This document shows positions 23,191-37,109 of a stretch of DNA of 64,000 bases, piece by piece (positions within the stretch are counted from its first letter, which is position 1; each line of letters starts with the position of its first letter). The notes under the pieces are model-generated. The model was not told the DNA's origin. It did not search any database and saw only the letters and a program-made list of their open reading frames with translations. The stretch comes from Symsagittifera roscoffensis (lineage: Eukaryota > Xenacoelomorpha > Acoela > Convolutidae): the NCBI RefSeq assembly GCF_963678635.1, contig NC_087069.1, positions 54,163,928-54,227,927 of the forward strand, written 5' to 3'. A program made the position numbers and the translations under genes.

Positions 23191-26100
23191 ATTTGAGATG
23201 CTGTGAGTCATACTGTGTGTAGGCATGCTAAATAAACAGATTTCTAACAAACAAGTCATAAAATTTTTCAGTTGTTTATTTTGAGTTTTGAGATTGTGAA
23301 ACTCACTGACAATTGAGACTCTGTGTCTAGGATACTGTGTGTAGGCAAACTGAGGCATACTTTGTATGCATACTGTGAGGCATACTGTGAGGCATACTGT
23401 GTGTAGGCATATTAAAAAAAAACAGATTTGTAACAAATTAGTCAAAAAATGTTTCTGTATTTTTATTTGAGAGTTTTGAGATATTGAAACTTACTAATAA
23501 GTGAGGGTCTGATTGTGAGGCATACTGTTTATAGACATACTGCGTGTAGGTATACTAAACAAAACAGTTTCCTAACAAACTAGTCAAAAAAGTTTTTTGA
23601 ATACTATTTTGAGATTTGAGAATTTGAAACTTACTGATAAGTGAGGGTCTGTGTGTAGGATACTGTGTGCAGACTTACTGAGGCATATTGTGTAGGCATA
23701 CTATGTAGGATACTGTGTGTAGGAAAACTGAGGCATACTGTAGAGGCATACTATGTAGGATACTATGTGTAGGAAACTGTGTGTAGGCATACTGAAGCAT
23801 ACTGTAGAGGCAAACTATGAGCCATACTGTGAGGCATACCATGTATGCATACTGTGTGTAGGCATACTAAAAGAACAGTTTTCTAACGAACAGTCATAAA
23901 ATGTTTTAGTATTTTATTTTGAAGTTTGAAATTGTGAAACTTACTAATAAGTGAGGGTCTGACTGTGAGGCATACTGTGTAGGCATACTGTTTATAGACA
24001 TACTGTGTGTAGGTATACTAAACAAAACAGTTTCCTAACAAAACAGTCAAAAAAAGTTTTTGTATGCTATTTTGAGATTTGAGAATTTGAAACTTACTGA
24101 TAAGTGAGGGTCTCTGTGTAGAATACTGTGTGCAGACTTACTGAGGCATATTGTGTAGGCATACTATGTAGGATACTATGTGTAGGAAACTGTGTGTAGG
24201 CAAACTGAGGCATACTGTAGAGGCAAACTATGAGGCATACTGTGAGGCGTACCATGTAGGCATACTGTGTGTAGGCATACTAAAAGAACAGTTTTCTAAC
24301 GAACAGTCATGAAATATTTTAGTATTTTGTTTTGAGGTTTGAAATTGTGAAACTTACTAATAAGTGAGGGTCTGACTGTGAGGCATACTGTGTAGGCATA
24401 CTGTTTATAGACATACTGTGTGTAGGTATACTAAACAAAACAGTTTCCTAACAAACCAGTCAAAAAAAGTTTTTGTATGCTATTTTGAGATTTGAGAATT
24501 TGAAACTTACTGATAAGTGAGGGTCTGTGTGTAGGATACTGTGTGCAGACTTACCGAGGCATATTGTGTAGGCATACTGTGAGGCATACTGTGAGGCATA
24601 CTATGTAGGATACTATGTGTAGGAAAACTGAGGCATACTGTAGAGGCATACTATGAGGCATACTGTGAGGCATAACGTGTAGGCATACTGTTTGTAGTCA
24701 TACTAATAAAAACAGTTTTCTAACAAAGATTCATAAAATATTTTAGTATTGTGTTTTAAGATTTGAGAATTTGAAACTTACTGATCAGTGAGGCTCTGTG
24801 TGTAAGTTACTGTGTGCAGACATACTGAGGCATATTGTGTATGCATACTGTGAGGCATACGTGAGGCATACTATGTAGGATACTGTGTGTAGGATACTGT
24901 GTGTAGGCATACTGAGGCATACTGTAGAGGCATACTGTAAATCATACTTTGAGTCATACTGCATAGGCATACTGTCTGTAGGCATATTAATAAAAACACT
25001 TTTCTAACAAACTAGTTATAAAACGTTTTAATATTTTATTTTGAGATTTGAGATTGTGAAACTTACTAATAAGTGAGGGTCTGTGTCCAAAATACTGTGT
25101 ATAGGCATACTGAGGCTATTGTGTAGGCATACTGTGAGGCATACTGTGAGGCATACTGTGTAGGCATATTTTGTGTAGGCATACTGTGTGTAGGCATACT
25201 GAAAAACACTTTTATAACAAACTAGTTAAAAAATGTTTTTGTGTACTATTTTGAGATTTGAGAGTTTGAAACTTAGTGATAAGTGAGGGTATGTGTGTAG
25301 GATACGGTTTGTAGACATACTGTAGAGGCATACTATTAGGCATACTGTGAGGCATCCTGTGTAGGCATACTGTGTGTAGCATACTAAACAAAACAGTTTT
25401 CTAACAAACTAGTCATAAAGTATTTCAGTATTTTATTTTGAGTTTTGAGATTGTGAAACTCACTGACAATTGAGGGTCTGTGTCTAGGATATTGTGTGTA
25501 GGCATACTGTGAGGCATACTGTGAGGCATACTGTGAGGCATACTGTGAGGCATACCGTGTAAGCATAATGTGTGTAGGCATACTGAAGCTTACTGCAGAG
25601 GCATACTATGCGGCACACTGTGAAGCATACTGTTTAGGCATACTGTGTGTAGACATAATAAAAAAAACAAATTTCAAACAAACTAGTCATAAAATATTTC
25701 AGTGTGATATTTTCAGATTTGAGAAATTGAAACTTACTGATAAGTGAGGGTCTGTGTGTAGGATACTGTGTGTAGGTATACTGTGAGGCATACTAAAAAG
25801 GCATACTGTGTGTAGGCATACTAACAAAACGGAGTTTTCTACCGAACAAATCACAAAAACTTTTAGTATTATAATTTGAGATTTGAGATGCTGTGGAGCA
25901 TACTGTGAGGCATACTGTGTAGGATACTGTGTGTAGACATACTAAAGAAACAGTTTCCTAACAAACTTGTCTTAAAATATATCAGTATTGTATTTTCAGA
26001 TTTGAGATTTTGATTGTTACTGATAAGAAAGGGTATGTGTGTAGGATACTGTGCGTAGGTATACTGTGAGGCATACTGTGAGGCATAAAAGAACAGTTTT

Positions 26101-28159
26101 CTAAGGAACAGTCATAAAATATTTTAGTTTTTTATTTTGAGGTTTGAAATTGTGAAACTTACTATTAAGTGAGGGTCTGACTGTGAGGCATACTGTGTAG
26201 GCATACTGTTTATAGACATACTGTGTGTAAGTAGACTAAACAAAACAGTTTCCTAACAAACTAGTCAAAAAAAGATTTTGTATACGTTTTTGAGATTTGA
26301 GAATTTGAAACTTACTGATCAGTGAGGCTCTGTGTGTAAGTTACTGTGTGCAGACATACTGAGGCATATTGTGTATGCATACTGTGAGGCATACTGTGAG
26401 GCATACTATGTAGGATACTGTGTGTAGGATACTGTGTGTAGGCAAACCGAGGCATACAGTAGAGGCATACCATGGGGCTTACCGTAAGGCATACTGTATA
26501 GGCACACTGTGTGTAGGCATATTAAAAAAAAACAGTTTTCTAACAAACTAGTTATAAAACATTTTAATATTTTATTTTGAGATTTGAGATTGTGAAATTT
26601 ACTAATAAGTGAGGGGCTGTGTCCAAAATACTGTGTATAGGCATACTGAGGCTATTTGGTAGGCTTACTGTGAGGCATACTGTGAGGCATACTGTGTAGG
26701 CATATTTTGTGTAGGCATACTGTGTGTAGGCATACTGAAAAACACGTTTCTAACAAACTAGTTTAAAAAAGTTTTCGTATACTATTTTGAGATTTGAGAG
26801 TTTGAGACTTAGTGATAAATGAGGGTCTGTGTGTAGGATACGGTGTGTAGACGTACTGTAGAGGCATACTATGAGGCATACTGTGTAGGATACTGTGTGT
26901 AGGATACTGTGTGTAAGTATACTGAGGGATACTGTAGAGGCTCACTACGAGGCATACTGTGAGGCACACTGTGTAGACATACAGTGTATAGGCATACTAA
27001 AAAAAACAGATTTCTAACAAACAAGTCATAAAGTATTTCAGTATTTTATTTTGAGTTTTGAGATTGTGAAACTCACTGAAAACTGAGGGTCTGTGTCTAG
27101 GATACGGTGTGTAGACATACTGTAGAGGCAAACTGTGAGGCATCCCGTGTATAAATACTGTGTATAGGCACACTAAGAAAAACAGTTTTCTAAAAAACTA
27201 GTCATAAAAATTTTCAATTTTAGTTTTTGAGATTTGAGGTTTTGAAACTACTAGTAAGTGAGGGTATGTGTCTAGGATACTGCGTATAGGCATACTGAGG
27301 CTATCGTGTAGGCATACTGTGAGGCATACTGTGAGGCATACTGTGTAGGCATATTTTGTGTAGGCATACTGTGTGTAGGCATACTGAAAAACACTTTTAT
27401 AACAAACTAGTTAAAAAATGTTTTTGTATACTATTTTGAGATTTGAGAGTTTGAAACTTAGTGATAAGTGAGGGTATGTGTGTAGGATACGGTGTGTAGA
27501 CATACTGTAGAGGCATACTATTAGGCATACTGTGAGGCATCCCGTGTAGGCATACTGTGTATAGACATACTAAAAAAAACAGTTTTCTAACAAACTAGTC
27601 ATAACCTATTTTAATATTTTATTTTGAGATTTGAGATTGTGAAACTTATTAATAAGTGAGGGTCTGCGTCTAAAAGACTGTGTATAGGCATACTGAGGCT
27701 TTTGTGTGGGCATACTGTGAGGCATACTGTGAGGCACACTGTGTAGACATACAGTGTATAGGCATACTAAAAAAAACAGATTTCTAACAAACAAGTCATA
27801 AAGTATTTCAGTATTTTATTTTGAGTTTTGAGATTGTGAAACTCACTGAAAACTGAGGGTCTGTGTCTAGGATACGGTGTGTAGACATACTGTAGAGGCA
27901 AACTGTGAGGCATCCCGTGTATAAATACTGTGTATAGGCACACTAAGAAAAACAGTTTTCTAAAAAACTAGTCATAAAAATTTTCAATTTTAGTTTTTGA
28001 GATTTGAGGTTTTGAAACTACTAGTAAGTGAGGGTATGTGTCTAGGATACTGCGTATAGGCATACTGAGGCTATCGTGTAGGCATACTGTGAGGCATACT
28101 GTGAGGCATACTGTGTAGGCATATTTTGTGTAGGCATACTGTGTGTAGGCATACTGAAA

Positions 28160-31100
28160 AACACTTTTATAACAAACTAGTTTAAAAATGTTTTTGTATA
28201 CTATTTTGAGATTTGAGAGTTTGAAACTTAGTGATAAGTGAGGGTATGTGTGTAGGATACGGTGTGTAGACATACTGTAGAGGCATACTATTAGGCATAC
28301 TGTGAGGCATCCCGTGTAGGCATACTGTGTATAGACATACTAAAAAAAACAGTTTTCTAACAAACTAGTCATAACCTATTTTAATATTTTATTTTGAGAT
28401 TTGAGATTGTGAAACTTATTAATAAGTGAGGGTCTGCGTCTAAAAGACTGTGTATAGGCATACTGAGGCTTTTGTGTAGGCATACTGTGAGGCATACTGT
28501 GAGGCATACTGTGTAGGCATATTTTGTGTAGGCATACTTTGTGTAGGCATACTGAAAAACACTTTTATAACAAACTAGTTAAAAAATGTTTTTGTATACT
28601 ATTTTGAGATTTGAGAGATTGAAACTTAGTGATAAGTGAGGGTATGTGTGTAGGATACGGTGTGTAGACATACTGTAGAGGCATACTATTAGGCATACTG
28701 TGAGGCATCCCGTGTAGGCATACTGTGTATAGACATACTAAAAAACAGTTTTCTAACAAACTAGTCATAACCTATTTTTGTATTTTATTTTGAGGTTTGA
28801 GATTGTGAAACTTATTAATAAGTGAGGGTCTGCGTCTAAAAGACTGTGTATAGGCATATTGAGGCTATTGTGTAGGCATACTGTGAGGCATACTGTGAGG
28901 CATACTGTGTAGGCATATTTTGTGTAGGCATACTGTGTGTAGGCATACTGAAAAACACTTTTATAACAAACTAGTTAAAAAATGTTTTTGTGTACTATTT
29001 TGAGATTTGAGAGTTTGAAACTTAGTGATAAGTGAGGGTATGTGTGTAGGATACGGTTTGTAGACATACTGTAGAGGCATACTATTAGGCATACTGTGAG
29101 GCATCCCGTGTAGGCATACTGTGTATAGACATACTCAAAAAACAGTTTTCTAACAAACTAGTCATAACCTATTTTAGTATTTTTTTTTTGAGATTTGAGA
29201 TTGTGAAACTTATTAATAAGTGAGGGTCTGCGTCTAAAAGACTGTGTATAGGCATACTGAGGCTATTGTGTAGGCATACTGTGAGGCATACTGTGAGGCA
29301 TACTGTGTAGGCATATTTTGTGTAGGCATACTGTGTGTAGGCATACTGAAAAACACTTTTGTAACAAACTAGTTAAAAAATGTTTTTGTATACTATTTTG
29401 AGATTTGAGAGTTTGAAACTTAGTGATAAGTGAGGGTATGTGTGTAGGATACGGTTTGTAGACATACTGTAGAGGCATACTATTAGGCATACTGTGAGGC
29501 ATCCCGTGTAGGCATACTGTGTATAGACATACTAAAAAACAGTTTTCTAACAAACTAGTCATAACCTATTTTTGTATTTTATTTTGAGGTTTGAGATTGT
29601 GAAACTTATTAATAAGTGAGGGTCTGCGTCTAAAAGACTGTGTATAGGCATATTGAGGCTATTGTGTAGGCATACTGTGAGGCATACTGTGAGGCATACT
29701 GTGTAGGCATATTTTGTGTAGGCATACTGTGTGTAGGCATACTGAAAAACACTTTTATAACAAACTAGTTAAAAAATGTTTTTGTGTACTATTTTGAGAT
29801 TTGAGAGTTTGAAACTTAGTGATAAGTGAGGGTATGTGTGTAGGATACGGTTTGTAGACATACTGTAGAGGCATACTATTAGGCATACTGTGAGGCATCC
29901 CGTGTAGGCATACTGTGTATAGACATACTCAAAAAACAGTTTTCTAACAAACTAGTCATAACCTATTTTAGTATTTTTTTTTTTGAGATTTGAGATTGTG
30001 AAACTTATTAATAAGTGAGGGTCTGCGTCTAAAAGACTGTGTATAGGCATACTGAGGCTATTGTGTAGGCATACTGTGAGGCATACTGTGAGGCATACTG
30101 TGTAGGCATATTTTGTGTAGGCATACTGTGTGTAGGCATACTGAAAAACACTTTTGTAACAAACTAGTTAAAAAATGTTTTTGTATACTATTTTGAGATT
30201 TGAGAGTTTGAAACTTAGTGATAAGTGAGGGTATGTGTGTAGGATACGGTTTGTAGACATACTGTAGAGGCATACTATTAGGCATACTGTGAGGCATCCC
30301 GTGTAGGCATACTGTGTATAGACATACTAAAAAAACAGTTTTCTAACAAACTAGTCATAACCTATTTTAGTATTTTATTTTGAGATTTGAGATTGTGAAA
30401 CTTATTAATAAGTGAGGGTCTGCGTCTAAAAGACTGTGTATAGGCATACTGAGACTATTGTGTAGGCATACTGTGAGGCATACTGTGAAATATACTGTGT
30501 AGGCATATTTTGTGTAGGCATACTGTGTGTAGGCATACTGAAAAACACTTTTATAACAAACTAGTTAAAAAATGTTTTTGAATACTATTTTGAGATTTGA
30601 GAGTTTGAAACTTAGTGATAAGTGAGGGTATGTGTGTAGGATACGGTGTGTAGACATACTGTAGAGGCATACTATTAGGCATACTGTGAGGCATCCCGTG
30701 TAGGCATACTGTGTATAGACATACTAAAAAAACAGTTTTCTAACAAACTAGTCATAACCTATTTTAGTATTTTTTTTTGAGATTTGAGATTGTGAAACTT
30801 ATTAATAAGTGAGGGTCTGCGTCTAAAAGACTGTGTATAGGCATACTGAGGCTATTGTGTAGGCATACTGTGAGGCATACTGTGAGGCATACTGTGTAGG
30901 CATATTTTGTGTAGGCATACTGTGTGTAGGCATACTGAAAAACACTTTTGTAACAAACTAGTTTAAAAATGTTTTGTATACTATTTTGAGATTTGAGAGT
31001 TTGAAACTTAGTGATAAGTGAGGGTATGTGTGTAAGATACGGTTTGTAGACATAGTGTAGAGGCATACTATTAGGCATACTGTGAGGCATCCCGTGTAGG

Positions 31101-32330
31101 CATACTGTGTATAGATATACTAAAAAAACGGTTTTCTAACAAACTAGTCATAACCTATTTTAGTATTTTTTTTTGAGATTTGAGATTGTGAAACTTATTA
31201 ATAAGTGAGGGTCTGCGTCTAAAAGACTGTGTATAGGCATACTGAGGCTATTGTGTAGGCATACTGTGAGGCATACTGCGAGGCATACTGTGTAGGCATA
31301 TTTTGTGTAGGCATACTGTGTGTAGGCATACTGAAAAACACTTTTATAACAAACTAGTTAAAAAATGTTTTTGTATACTATTTTGAGATTTGAGAGTTTG
31401 AAACTTAGTGATAAGTGAGGGTATGTGTGTAGGATACGGTGTGTAGACATACTGTAGAGGCATACTATTAGGCATACTGTGAGGCATCCCGTGTAGGCAT
31501 ACTGTGTATAGACATACTAAAAAAAACAGTTTTCTAACAAACTAGTCATAACCTATTTTAGTATTTTATTTTGAGATTTGAGATTGTGAAACTTATTAAT
31601 AAGTGAGGGTCTGCGTCAAAAAGACTGTGTATAGGCATACTGAGGCTATTGTGTAGGCATACTGTGAGGCATACTATGAGGCATACTGTGTAGGCATATT
31701 TTGTGTAGGCATACTGTGTGTAGGCATACTGAAAAACACTTTTATAACAAACTAGTTAAAAAATGTTTTTGTATACTATTTTGAGATTTGAGAGTTTGAA
31801 ACTTAGTGATAAGTGAGGGTATGTGTGTAGGATACGGTTCGTAGACATAGTGTAGAGGCATACTATTAGGCATACTGTGAGGCATCCCGTGTAGGCATAC
31901 TGTGTATAGATATACTAAAGAACAGTTTTCTAACAAACTAGTCATAACCTATTTTAGTATTTTATTTTGAGATTTGAGATTGTGAAACTTATTAATAAGT
32001 GAGGGTCGGTGTCTAAAATACTGTGTATAGGCATACTGAGGCTATTGTGTAGGCATACTGTGAGGCATACTGTGAGGCATACTGTGTAGGCATATTTTGT
32101 GTAGGCATACTGTGTGTAGGCATACTGAAAAACACTTTTATAACAAACTAGTTAAAAAATGTTTTTGTATACTATTTTGAGATTTGAGAGTTTGAAACTT
32201 AGTGATAAGTGAGGGTATGTGTGTAGGATACGGTGTGTAGACATACTGTAGAGGCATACTGTGAGGCATTACGTGTATGCATACTGTGTATAGGCACACT
32301 AAAAAAAAACAGTTTTCTAACAAACTAGTC
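28160..32330. repeat. Homogenised ~396-bp higher-order repeat
   Basis: Two alternating ~198-bp monomers, one with CTTATTAATAAGTGAGGGTC and one with CTTAGTGATAAGTGAGGGTA, repeat together about ten times. The first marker recurs near 28417, 28812, 29208, 29605, 30005, 30402, 30799, 31195, 31593 and 31992. Units differ by only a few bases, far less than monomers outside this block. A 768-bp duplication (27005/27773) borders it. Confidence 0.85.
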
Positions 32331-35099
32331 ATAAAATTTTTCAGTTTTACTTTTTGAGATTTGAGGTTTTGAAACTTACTGATAAGTGAGGGTATGTGTG
32401 TAGGATATTGTGTGTAGACATACTGTAGAGGCATACTATGAGGCCTACTGCGAGGCATACTGTGAGGCATACCGTGTAGGCATACTGTGTGTGGGCATAT
32501 TTTCTAACAAACACTTTTCTAACAAACTAGTTAAAAAAAGTTTTTGTAAACTATTTTGAGTTTTGAGAGTTTGAAACTTACTGACAAGTGAGGGTCTGTG
32601 TGTAGGATACTGTGTGTAGACATACTGTAGAGGCATACTATGAGGCATACCGTGAGGCATACTGTGAGGCATACCGTGTAGGCATACTGTGTGTAGGCAT
32701 ACTAAAAAAAACAGTTTTCTAACAAACTAGTCATAACATATTTTAGTATTTTATTTTTAGATTTGAGATTGTGAAGCTTATTAGTTAGTGAGGGTCTGTG
32801 TCTAAGATACTGTGTATAGGCATACTAAGGCATACTGTGTAGGCATACTGTGAGGCATAGTGTGAGGCATACTGTGAGGCACACTGTGAGGCACACAGTG
32901 TATAGGCATACTAAGAAAACAGATTTCTAACAAACAAGTCGGAAAGTATTTCAGTATTTTATTTTGAGTTTTGAGACTGTGAAACTCACTGAAAATTGGG
33001 GGTCTGTGTCTAGGATACTGTGTGTAGGCATACTGTGAGGCATACTGTGAGGCATACTGTGAGGCATACTGTGTAAGCATAATGTGTGTAGGCGTACTGA
33101 GGCGTACTGCAGAGGCATACTATGCGGCAAACTGTGAAGCATACTGTGTAGGCATACTGTATGTAGACATAATAAAAAAAAACAAATTTCTAACAAACTA
33201 GTCATAAAATATTTCAGTGTGATATTTTCAGATTTGAGAATTTGAAACTTACTGATAAGTGAGGGTCTGTGTGTAGGATACTGTGCGTAGGTATACTGCG
33301 AGGCATACCAAAAAGGCATACTGTTTGTAGGCATACTAACAAAACAGTTTTCTACCGAACTAATCACAAAAAATTTTAGTATTATAGTTTGAGATTTGAG
33401 CTGCTGTGAAGCATACTGTGAGGCATACTGTGTAGGATACTGTGTGTAGGATACTGTGTGTAGGTATACTGAGGCATACTGTAGAGGCTCACTACGAAGC
33501 ATACTGTGAGGCATACCGTGTAGGCATACTGTGTGTAGACATACTAAAGAAACAGTTTTCTAACAAACTTGTCTTAAAATATATATCAGTATTGTATTTT
33601 CAGATTTGAGATTTTGATCCTTACTGATAAGTGAGGGTATGTGTGTAGGATACTGTGTGTAGGTATACTCTGAGACATACTGTGAGGCATACTTAAAAGG
33701 CCTACTGTGTGTAGGCATACTAACAAAACAGTTTTCTACCAAACTAGTCATAAAAAGTTTTAGATTTATAATTTGAGATATGAGATGCTGTGAGGCATAC
33801 TGTGAGGGATACTGTGTAGGATACTGTGTTCAAGATACTGTGTGTAGGCATACTGGGCATTTTGTGTAGGCATACTGTGTGTAGGCATACTGTGTGTAGG
33901 CACACTAAAAAACATTTTTCTAACAAACTAGTCATAAAATATTTCAGTAATATTTTTTGAGATTTGCGATTTTGAAACTAACTGGTAAATGAGGGTCTGT
34001 GTGTAGGATACTGTGTGTAGGTATACTGTGAGGCATAGTGTGAGGCATACTATAAAGGCATACTGTGTGTAGGCATACAAACAAAACAGTTTTCTACAAA
34101 ACTAGTCATAAAAAATTTTAGTATTATAATTTGAGATTTGAGATGCTATGAGGCATACTGTTAGGCATACTGTGTAGGCATAATGTGTGTAGACATACTG
34201 TGTGTAGGTATACCGTGTGTAGGCATACTAAAAAAAAACAATTTTCTTACAAACTATTCATAAAGTATTTTGATTAGGTTTTGAGATTTGATATTTTGAA
34301 ATTTACTGATAACTGAGGATCTGTGTGTAGGATACTGCGTGGAGGCATACTGAGGCATAGGCATACTGTGAGGCATACTGTGTAGGATACTGTGTGCAGG
34401 ATATTGTGTGTAGGCATAGTGATGCATACTGTAGAGGCATACTGTGAGGCATATTGTGTAGGATACTGTTGAAAGGATACTGTGTGTAGGCATACTGGGG
34501 CATTTTGTGTAGGCATACTGTGAGGCAAACTGTGTAGGCATACTGTGTGTAGGCATACTAAAAATATATTTCTAACAAATTAGTCATAAAGTACTTCAGT
34601 ATTATATATTGGGATTTGCGATTTTGAAACTAAATGGTAAGTGAGGGTCTGAGTGTAGGATACTTTGTGTAGGCATACTGAGGCTTACTGTGTAGGTATA
34701 CTGTGAGGCATACTGTGAGGCATACTTTGTAGGATACTGTGTGTAGGATACTTTGCGAGGGCATACTGAGGCATACTGTGAGGTATTTCGTGAGGCATAC
34801 TGTGTAGGCATGCTCTCTGTAGGCATAAAAAACAGTTTTCTAACAAACAAGTCATAAAATATTTAGCCCGATATTTTAAGATTCGAGATTTTTGAAACTT
34901 ACTGATGAGTGAGGGTCTGTGTGTAGGATACTGTTGGTAGGTAAACACGGACTGTTGGTAGGCATAAACGGCATACTGCGTCAGCATTTGCACAAAAAAA
35001 AACAGTTTTCTAAAAAACAGTTCTCACTAAAAAAACAGTTCTCTAAAAAACTAGTCATTAACTATTTTAGTACTATAGTTTGTGACATTTTGAACTTTT

Positions 35100-35560
35100 A
35101 CGAGGAGGGTCCGACACTATGCTGGGATGACCCAGCGGTTCTGGTTGCTCGACCGCGGACTCCTCGGATGCGGCCTGGTAGATTAGCAGTCATGGCGACT
35201 GAGGGTGCAGCTCGTCCGCGACGCTGCCCCCGCCGCTTGCCCAATTATGGGGAAGAGTGTCATCGTCATCACTCGAAGAGTCGAAACAGCCATTGCAGAT
35301 GATAGCGTGCCAGAGACCGCGACCCCTCACGTTCACGTGGGCGAACGCAAGAGCATCCGAGGAAGTGATCTCCTCATCATCAGTGCTCGAGAACAGATCA
35401 AAGTCAGAGACACTGCTCAGCTGCTCCTGGTCCGACTTCGAGTCCGACTCCCAGAAGGGCAGCACGGTCTCAACCTCTATCTCGTCCGAGACACTTGCCT
35501 CCTGATCGCTTCTGTCGTGTCATCGTCAGAGGAACTAAATAGAGGTAAAACATAATTGAT
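35100..35560. other. GC-rich island, possible acidic exon on the minus strand
   Basis: GC content rises sharply after the satellite. On the minus strand about 35503-35190 is open, rich in Ser, Asp and Glu (SVSDFDLFSSTDDEEITSSD, later SSSDDDDTLPHNW), ending HPQSP and a stop. It has no ATG at its start, so it would have to be an exon. The plus strand is also open over 35205-35555, as is common in GC-rich DNA. The acidic minus frame is the more protein-like, but I recognise no family. Confidence 0.3.
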
Positions 35561-36395
35561 ATGGATGAAGAATTGGATGCTTTTTTTTGTGGTTTACATT
35601 GGAAAGGTTCAAGTTAGTGGTCAAAGGTTGAAAGGAGGAGTTGTTCACATGGCACCAGTTTTAGTTAGTATAACAAAAAAAGATGTCGAAAACAACAGTT
35701 ACGAGTGTAAGAAGCGACTGAGTGGCTACAAGTCTTGCAGACGAAAGAGGCACTTTGGAAAAAATTCATCCGCCACTTTTCGCCAGCAAGCGAAGCACAG
35801 CTTATGCGCCATCTCGCCCTCATGAATCTAACACAAAGCCTTCCCCTCTTTCTTGGAAGAGGTTGTCCAGCTCTTCTTTATTCGCTAGCCTTTTCTTAGT
35901 TTTTGCCTTTCAACACAAAATTATCGAAGTTTAGCATTAGAAATTAAACTGAGTGATCGTCAGTTTTTGGGATGAATGGAGAATTTTTTTATTCAGGATG
36001 ACGAAACTCAATTTTTGGGATCAATTCACTTTTTCATTATATGCGATTAAACTGGGTGCAGTTTTTGGGATACGGAAGTAAGTTTTTCAATATCTGGGAT
36101 GAAATTTGGCCAAAAAAACTGACGCAAATTATCCTGGCAAGGTGATTGTCTAGTGCTTTGTCGTGCGCCTGCAGGCCTGCTCGAGATCTTCTAATTCTTG
36201 CAGTGGTATCGTGTCTCTGGTGCTATAAAAAAAACTTTCTCTGTTCTTATTTATTTCGACAATTTTTTATCAGTTTAAGGTTTGATATTAACCACAGATG
36301 CAACAGAAGCTCATTCAGAGCCAACATTGGAAAAGTAGGGTAGCAGCTTGCTGAATGGCTCTTCGTCTTTCCGCTCGTGTCGCAAAATTCTTGGC

Positions 36396-36595
36396 AGCCG
36401 TCAGCAGGTGTCAACGATGGTTGAATTTGACATCCAGAGCCATAGACTCTGAGTGCAATTCAACCATGTGTACCAAGCCAGCTGGCATAACGAGGGCCTG
36501 CCGCTCCGCCAGAACAACTTTCTGACACCATCCAGCATCACAGCGAGGGTCATCCACGGAAACATTGGTTTTCAACCAGGAGAATGCTGCATCAG
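36396..36595 (+). pseudogene. Exon-like open stretch, unknown function
   Basis: The frame reads QQVSTMVEFDIQSHRL, an in-frame TGA at 36450-36452, then VQFNHVYQASWHNEGLPL and FQPGECCIR up to a CATCAG|GTATTC donor-like site at 36595. GC-richer than its surroundings. The TGA implies decay, sequencing error or that the exon starts after it. The plus-strand exon-like segment at 36726 does not join to it in phase with this donor, so the gene model is incomplete. Confidence 0.3.
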
Positions 36596-36725
36596 GTATT
36601 CCTGGAAAATTTGATTGCTGTTGATCGATAGATTGTTTTGCAGCCTAAGAGAAAAAAGTACTGAATTGAACATATTTCTTTATATCGTCGAAAAAATTGT
36701 GCACCAAACTTTGTTTAACCTTTAG

Positions 36726-36955
36726 CTGAAATGTACATCACAGATGCATCGAGAAATCCTGGTGAAAAGGTGTTACTGCACCAGCGTGCGACAGGAGCAG
36801 GTAGCTTGAAACCTTCGTCGACCCTACTATCCTATCTCCTCCATCTTCCTTTTAAGTATGTGTCACAGCGACACATCCTTGACTGCTTTTGGGAGAGAGA
36901 AATTCACGGCGGCCGACAAGAAAGCATCAGCACCAATGATGTTCCAGAATATTGA
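36726..36955 (+). CDS. Possible terminal exon, unknown function
   Basis: It follows a good acceptor (TTTGTTTAACCTTTAG at 36725) and is open for about 76 codons: EMYITDASRNPGEKVLLHQ, then SSTLLSYLLHLPFKYV and HILDCFWEREIHGG, to a TGA at 36953. Composition is protein-like and no known motif is visible. Relationship to the neighbouring open segments is unresolved. Confidence 0.3.
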
Positions 36956-37109
36956 CGGCGTTGATCGGAGAAAAATTTGAACGTCAGCTGGCCTAATTGA
37001 TTGTGTATAATCCTATGATTGAACAGAAATGCGAGGTTAAACTTCTTTGAAAACTGGTCCACTCGGTGACTAGGAGTCTAATTATATTACAAACTGATAA
37101 CCTTTTCCT

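Larger units (their letters stand above)
17515..35090. repeat. 17.5-kb complex satellite with three nested repeat levels
   Basis: Level 1: words GGCATACTGTGA (12 bp), GTGTAGGCATACT (13), GTGTGTAGGATACT (14) and GTGTGTAGGCATACT (15). Level 2: ~200-bp monomers made of several words plus an AT-rich linker (AAAACAGTTTTCTAACAAAC ... TTTTGAGATTTGAGATTTTG ... GATAAGTGAGGGTCTGTGTG). Level 3: larger duplications and a 396-bp higher-order repeat. By length there are roughly 80-90 monomers. The flanks are diverged and the 28-32 kb centre homogenised, as expected from unequal exchange. Minus-strand frames such as repeated MPHSMPHSMP are open in all three phases because the words lack stops; differing word lengths break any phase, so no protein is called. 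Confidence 0.92.

Noticed and set aside
17515-35090. Dozens of minus-strand frames with MPHSMPHSMP / YASQYASQYA repeats as a repetitive protein
   Set aside because: All three phases are open because the minisatellite words lack stops; word lengths of 12-15 bp change phase constantly, and linkers add stops.
17515-35090. CRISPR-like array
   Set aside because: Words are contiguous and variable in length with no unique spacers, in a eukaryotic context.
35205-35555. Plus-strand frame in the GC-rich island
   Set aside because: Likely a mirror of the acidic minus-strand frame; its composition is less protein-like.
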